From: Salinimonas iocasae
GTDB taxonomy: Bacteria > Pseudomonadota > Gammaproteobacteria > Enterobacterales > Alteromonadaceae
NCBI RefSeq assembly: GCF_006228385.1
Contig: NZ_CP039852.1
Span: 806,001-870,000 of the forward strand
Reading direction: 5' to 3'
DNA: 64,000 nt
In this document: positions 60,450 to 64,000 of the stretch, piece by piece
How the letters are laid out: every line of letters begins with the position of its first letter
Numbering within the stretch: position 1 is the stretch's first letter
The notes under the pieces: model-generated
The model's database searches: none
What the model saw: the letters and a program-made list of their open reading frames with translations, nothing else
Told to the model about the DNA's origin: nothing
Program-made: the position numbers and the translations under genes

Positions 60450-61367
60450 ATGGATACAGCATGTCCTTACACGCTGTACTTAGGGCGACTTGCGCCCAAT
60501 AGTCAGCGCTCCATTGCGTCACAACTGAATAGCATTGCAGAACTTCTGAATTGGCCTGAACAGGGTAGGGCAGACTTGTTTGCTGGTATCGATTACCAGC
60601 AGGCCAGCCACATTCAAGCGTTATTGCTTAAGAAAGGCTGGTCTGCACGTTCAATCAACAGAGCCATGGCCGCGATACGCAATATCGTAAAAATCGCGGT
60701 AATGTCTGGCAAAGCACCTGAAATGCAAGCGCTACAACTGCAGACAATATCAAAGGTTAAACATGGTAGTCACCGTGGCACGCCATTGTCGGTTATACAG
60801 GTTGAAAAGCTCTTCGATACATTGAGTAGAAATGACTCACTTATTGGCATTCGTGACAGTACCATTTTCTCGGTGTTACTCGGCACAGGTCTACGGCGTA
60901 GCGAACTGGTTGCACTTTCGTATGCTGATTACTCACCAGAGAACAAGACATTATTCATTCGCCAGGGTAAAGGCAACAAAAGCCGGATCGTATATTTGCC
61001 TGACTGGGTGAAACGGTCTGTCAGTCAATGGCTCACAATCAGAGGTACTGGGCGAGGCCCATTATTTGTGCGTATCGCCAGAGGCGGTCACGTTCAGCTT
61101 GAAAGCCCACTCTCAGCGAGTTTCATCTATTCACTGGTACGAAAGACATTGGCCTCTATTGGTGTAGAAGGTGTATCCCCGCATGACTTGCGCCGGACCT
61201 TTATTACCCGCCTTCTTGAACAAAATGTTGATTTAAACACGGCTCGTCAGATGGCAGGCCATGCTGATGTGTCAACTACCGTTGTGTATGACAAGCGCCA
61301 TGAAAAAGTGATGAAGGCTGCTGCGGCCAACCTTGCATACGATAGCAATGGTGACAAGCATGAATAG
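60450..61367 (+). CDS. Tyrosine recombinase (XerC/D-like) of the AAA+ operon
   Basis: About 305 residues from ATG 60450 (upstream ATG 60327 lies in the palindrome and adds no domain). The core-binding domain is about 25-105; catalytic residues are Arg in LLGTGLRRSELVALS, Lys in RQGKGNKSRIVYLP, HDLRRTF, His in MAGHADVS and Tyr in TTVVYDKR. It is smaller than the integrase at 52441 and lacks an arm-binding extension. It overlaps the AAA+ gene by 8 bases. It may recombine at the palindrome or act as a resolvase for the element. Confidence 0.87.
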   Translation: MDTACPYTLYLGRLAPNSQRSIASQLNSIAELLNWPEQGRADLFAGIDYQQASHIQALLLKKGWSARSINRAMAAIRNIVKIAVMSGKAPEMQALQLQTISKVKHGSHRGTPLSVIQVEKLFDTLSRNDSLIGIRDSTIFSVLLGTGLRRSELVALSYADYSPENKTLFIRQGKGNKSRIVYLPDWVKRSVSQWLTIRGTGRGPLFVRIARGGHVQLESPLSASFIYSLVRKTLASIGVEGVSPHDLRRTFITRLLEQNVDLNTARQMAGHADVSTTVVYDKRHEKVMKAAAANLAYDSNGDKHE

Positions 61368-63384
61368 GTTTCGAGAACGGTATAAGCTCAATTATCTCGC
61401 GTGCGCATGGGCAAAAAGGTTACTTGAGTATATAGATAAGCCCGACAGCGATCTGCTGGATGCTACCACGCTTTGCGCTATAACCGGACAACGTCAATTA
61501 AGTGGTGAGCAGCTAAAAGTAAACTCAAAACGCAGTGCGGTTAACTTCTTTTCTATTACTGACAAGCGCCCAGCGACCACACAGCTTTGCGTTACCAATT
61601 GCCAGTTTATTGAGAAAGAGCTGGCATTAGCGAAGAACGCTGCTCTTCTTATTGAATATGTTGTCGTCGCGCATGCCAACCCTGCTTTTCTCCAATTCTC
61701 AGACTTGTTGGTCGGGCAGTTACATTACGCACAGGTGAGTACGTTACTACAGGATATATGTAAGCTTACCTCTGATGATTACGAGCGCACGCTCAAACAA
61801 CTTACCAGAGCTGGCATATTACGAAAGCCTAATCTGAATGTACTGTTTGGTGATGAACTACCGGACTACCTGTTACATAGCCTGCTCACGCAGAAAGTTG
61901 AGAACAAACAGCAGCTCATCGCACCGTTACTGCATAAAAGCCAAACTGCGCAATTCAGCTTAAACGCGTTTCCACAAGTTGATGGGTTTCGCATAAGGGA
62001 CTATTTCAAATCAGCCGTAAAACAAGGGCTCAAAGGCATCAATGTATTGCTTTACGGTGAATCCGGTACCGGCAAAACGGAGCTTGCCCGTACATTGGCC
62101 AAAGAGCTTGGACATGTACTTTACGAGGTTCGGTCGACGGCACTGAATGAGACGAAAAGTACCGATGATTTCGAGACTAAGTATCCAGATAAGGAGCGGT
62201 TACGCTACCTATCTATGATCAGTAACTTGCTATCAAGCAGCTCAAAGTCTCTGCTACTGATTGATGAATGCGAGACGATTTTTGAACATGCCTGCTACCA
62301 GTACAGCAAAGAGCACCTTCAGCGATTGGTAGAAGATAATGATATTCCATGTATCTGGATAACCAATCACATCGATTATCTGGAGCCCAGCTTTATTCGG
62401 CGCTTCAAGCTTATCACTGAAGTACCACGACCAACGCCTGAAGATATCGCGGCCATTTGCAAGCCACACTTCAAAGGCTTGTCGTTGTCATCGGACTTTA
62501 AACGAACGGTAACGCGCGTGAACAATATTTCGCCTGCCATAATAGCAAATGCTGCACATGTAGCTAAAACCCTGCATACAGCGTATACCGAAGCGGAGAA
62601 CGTTATATACGAAACCGTTGAGGCAACACTGCGTGCAGCCGGACAGTGGGAAAGTAAACTTCAGTATCAACACGCCCTGAAGTTCGACTTTCCACTATTT
62701 AACATCAAGCAGTCCAGAAGCTACCTCGATGACATCCAGCACGCGTTAGACAATGATTCTTCAGTACGTGTGTTGCTATCAGGGCCACCTGGTACTGGCA
62801 AAACTGCGTTTGTTCATCATCTGGCAGAACAACATCACCGTGAGCTTATTCACGTAAAAGCATCGGATGTGCTTAGCAAGTGGGTGGGCGAGAGTGAGCA
62901 AAACATTGCCGCCATATTTGAAGCAGCGCACACCGACGAAAAGATGATCCTTTTAGACGAGGTAGATAGTTTACTCACTAGCCGTGAGTCGTTGAACGCT
63001 CATCATGAGCTGCAATTGGTGAACGAGTTGCTTACTCAGATTGAATCGTGCTCACAACCGCTTTTCGCAGCGACCAACCTTGAAAGCCGACTGGATCACG
63101 CCGTGCTCCGGCGCTTCGACTTCAAACTGCAATGTACTTATCTAACGTTCGCTCAAGTGCTTCAGTTGTACAAGCAATCGCTCGGTATCAAAACGGTTAA
63201 GAAAGCTGAGCAACAGGCCTTGGCTGAGCTAACTCAACTAACACCCGGCGACTTTGCCATTCTGACAAGACGCAAACAATTTAGAACCAAACAAAATCAC
63301 AGACTATCTGCCATCACCTTGTTGGCAGAAGAAAACCAGCGCAAGCAAACCAAACCACAAATGGGCTTTATTCGCCCGAACTAA
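61360..63384 (+). CDS. Tandem double-AAA+ ATPase
   Basis: About 674 residues. The N-terminal 220 residues are helical and unassigned. AAA+ domain 1 has Walker A GESGTGKT (near residue 233), Walker B LLLIDECE and RRF (arginine finger region); domain 2 has GPPGTGKT (near 475), Walker B MILLDEVDSLL and RRFDFKL. Both look active. The layout resembles FtsH/VPS4/Cdc48-like remodelling ATPases. ATG 61360 overlaps the recombinase stop, so it is translated with it; ATG 61348 is an alternative. Confidence 0.85.
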   Translation: MNRFRERYKLNYLACAWAKRLLEYIDKPDSDLLDATTLCAITGQRQLSGEQLKVNSKRSAVNFFSITDKRPATTQLCVTNCQFIEKELALAKNAALLIEYVVVAHANPAFLQFSDLLVGQLHYAQVSTLLQDICKLTSDDYERTLKQLTRAGILRKPNLNVLFGDELPDYLLHSLLTQKVENKQQLIAPLLHKSQTAQFSLNAFPQVDGFRIRDYFKSAVKQGLKGINVLLYGESGTGKTELARTLAKELGHVLYEVRSTALNETKSTDDFETKYPDKERLRYLSMISNLLSSSSKSLLLIDECETIFEHACYQYSKEHLQRLVEDNDIPCIWITNHIDYLEPSFIRRFKLITEVPRPTPEDIAAICKPHFKGLSLSSDFKRTVTRVNNISPAIIANAAHVAKTLHTAYTEAENVIYETVEATLRAAGQWESKLQYQHALKFDFPLFNIKQSRSYLDDIQHALDNDSSVRVLLSGPPGTGKTAFVHHLAEQHHRELIHVKASDVLSKWVGESEQNIAAIFEAAHTDEKMILLDEVDSLLTSRESLNAHHELQLVNELLTQIESCSQPLFAATNLESRLDHAVLRRFDFKLQCTYLTFAQVLQLYKQSLGIKTVKKAEQQALAELTQLTPGDFAILTRRKQFRTKQNHRLSAITLLAEENQRKQTKPQMGFIRPN

Positions 63385-63402
63385 CCTAACGAGGTAAACA
63401 AC

Positions 63403-63870
63403 ATGACTACATCAGTATTGAGTTCGCTCAAGGTCACCGCTCGTCCAAAACTTGAGTCCAAGCCGCCCGTTATCGGTAAACGCATGAAGCTCATCGAGAA
63501 GCTGGAACAGCAGCAGGAGATGGCAACATGCATGATTGAAAGACGGCCTTTCGAAGCCTATCGCGAGAAAATGATCAAAGACCCAGAGACCGGCGAGCGC
63601 AAAAAGGAACGTCGTCAAATCACCGTCCGGCCTTGGTACTACGACAGTGATGGTCACTTTTACTTAGAAGTTAAAGTCAACAACAAACCGATAGAGTTTG
63701 ATACCGGGAAGCCAGCAATCGATGTCGGTGAAGCCAGTAAGATCCCTGAGACAATCGCTACAGTGATTGAGGCAGTTGAAAAAGGTGAGCTTGATACGTA
63801 TTTGCTCGCTCCGGCCAAAAGCACTAAAAAGCCCGCCAACGAGAAGCAACCTGCCAAACCCAAAAGCTAA
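63403..63870 (+). CDS. DUF6641-like small protein
   Basis: A 155-residue basic protein. The pattern SLKVTARPKLESKPPVIGKR, then KLIEKLEQQQEMATCMIERR, RPWYYDSDGHFYLEVKVNNK and PIEFDTGKPAIDVGEASKIP fits DUF6641 as I recall it, a small plasmid/ICE-borne family. The C-terminal tail is Lys/Pro-rich. GAGGT precedes the ATG. It follows the AAA+ gene by 18 bases and probably works with it. Confidence 0.6.
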   Translation: MTTSVLSSLKVTARPKLESKPPVIGKRMKLIEKLEQQQEMATCMIERRPFEAYREKMIKDPETGERKKERRQITVRPWYYDSDGHFYLEVKVNNKPIEFDTGKPAIDVGEASKIPETIATVIEAVEKGELDTYLLAPAKSTKKPANEKQPAKPKS

Positions 63871-63967
63871 AACACAACTTTATCAGTCCGCCCTTTTAGC
63901 AGTGTTTACTTAAATTAGTAATCCACGCTGTCAGGGCGTTTTATTTCAAAATTTCTACGGTGTATTT

Positions 63968-64000
63968 ATGGATATTAACTATAAGAACTTGGCGCTGCCA
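63968..64000 (+). CDS. Start of next operon gene, truncated by window edge
   Basis: Begins MDINYKNLALP and runs off the window. Nothing can be said of its function; it probably continues the AAA+ operon (gap 97 bp). Confidence 0.4.
   Translation, partial: MDINYKNLALP

Larger units (their letters stand above)
49743..64000. mobile_element. Putative genomic island 2, right end outside the window
   Basis: It begins at tRNA-Leu fragment B and carries decayed cation-efflux genes, integrase 52441-53727, a SIR2-domain gene, the palindrome-bounded replication module, an IS30-family insertion and the recombinase/AAA+ operon. Because the fragment is the 3' half on the minus strand, the intact tRNA-Leu should lie at the far (right) end. 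Confidence 0.6.

Noticed and set aside
1..64000. CRISPR array or rRNA operon
   Set aside because: No regularly spaced repeat arrays and no rRNA-like sequence were seen.

Overview
The window looks like the chromosome of a marine gammaproteobacterium, probably an Alteromonadaceae member. This is inferred from the mix of type IV pilus minor pilins, CadC/ToxR-like regulators, paired DUF547 proteins, a Wza/Wzz-type polysaccharide locus and MipA/OmpV. No rRNA or intact tRNA gene is present, so the assignment rests on gene content alone.

Layout. 1-4.4 kb: a fatty-acyl-CoA degradation cluster (acyl-CoA synthetase end, XRE regulator, acyl-CoA dehydrogenase, MaoC hydratase, SDR) with a striking repeat/palindrome operator. 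4.5-9.9 kb: a small lipoprotein and minor pilins (pilE on the minus strand; fimT-pilW-pilX-long pilV on the plus strand). 10.2-16 kb: a signalling module: periplasmic binding lipoprotein, hybrid histidine kinase, REC-EAL-GAF-degenerate-GGDEF protein and a FixJ/LuxR response regulator. 16.4-28 kb: two DUF547 paralogues, a CadC-like TPR regulator, GH43, a nuclease-like protein, a NYN-LOTUS protein, a DUF6314-like protein and a DMT transporter. 27.5-40.1 kb: a divergent exopolysaccharide locus with Wza/Wzz-type export, a vWA lipoprotein, a sulfotransferase, polymerase, glycosyltransferases (including a PssD/PssE pair) and flippase. Its two plus-strand transcription units each carry a sigma-54-like -24/-12 promoter downstream of shared dyad motifs. 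40.2-46.3 kb: outer-membrane proteins, several genes under 60 codons and a CadC-like beta-propeller regulator. One small gene encodes a double-glycine-leader (class II microcin-like) peptide, followed by a small CxxC two-TM protein.

46.6-64 kb is accessory DNA. Two 3' fragments of a tRNA-Leu(CAA) gene (46.64 and 49.69 kb), each with its own terminator and a conserved inverted repeat about 55 bp away, mark tandem insertions at one tRNA site. The intact tRNA should lie beyond the right edge. The first island carries an isochorismatase-like hydrolase, a metallo-hydrolase and a GlxA-type regulator. The second carries decayed cation-efflux genes, a tyrosine integrase, a SIR2-domain protein (probable anti-phage NADase), a replication-initiator module split by an IS30-family element, and a second tyrosine recombinase in an overlapping operon with a double-AAA+ ATPase and a DUF6641-like protein.

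The most unusual signals are: (1) two perfect 32-34 bp palindromes sharing a 20-bp core but with different, still self-complementary arms, bracketing the 4.4-kb replication-initiator module; (2) the microcin-like peptide gene; (3) the recombinase/double-AAA+ operon that starts at the right-hand palindrome; (4) the sigma-54/dyad architecture of the polysaccharide locus.
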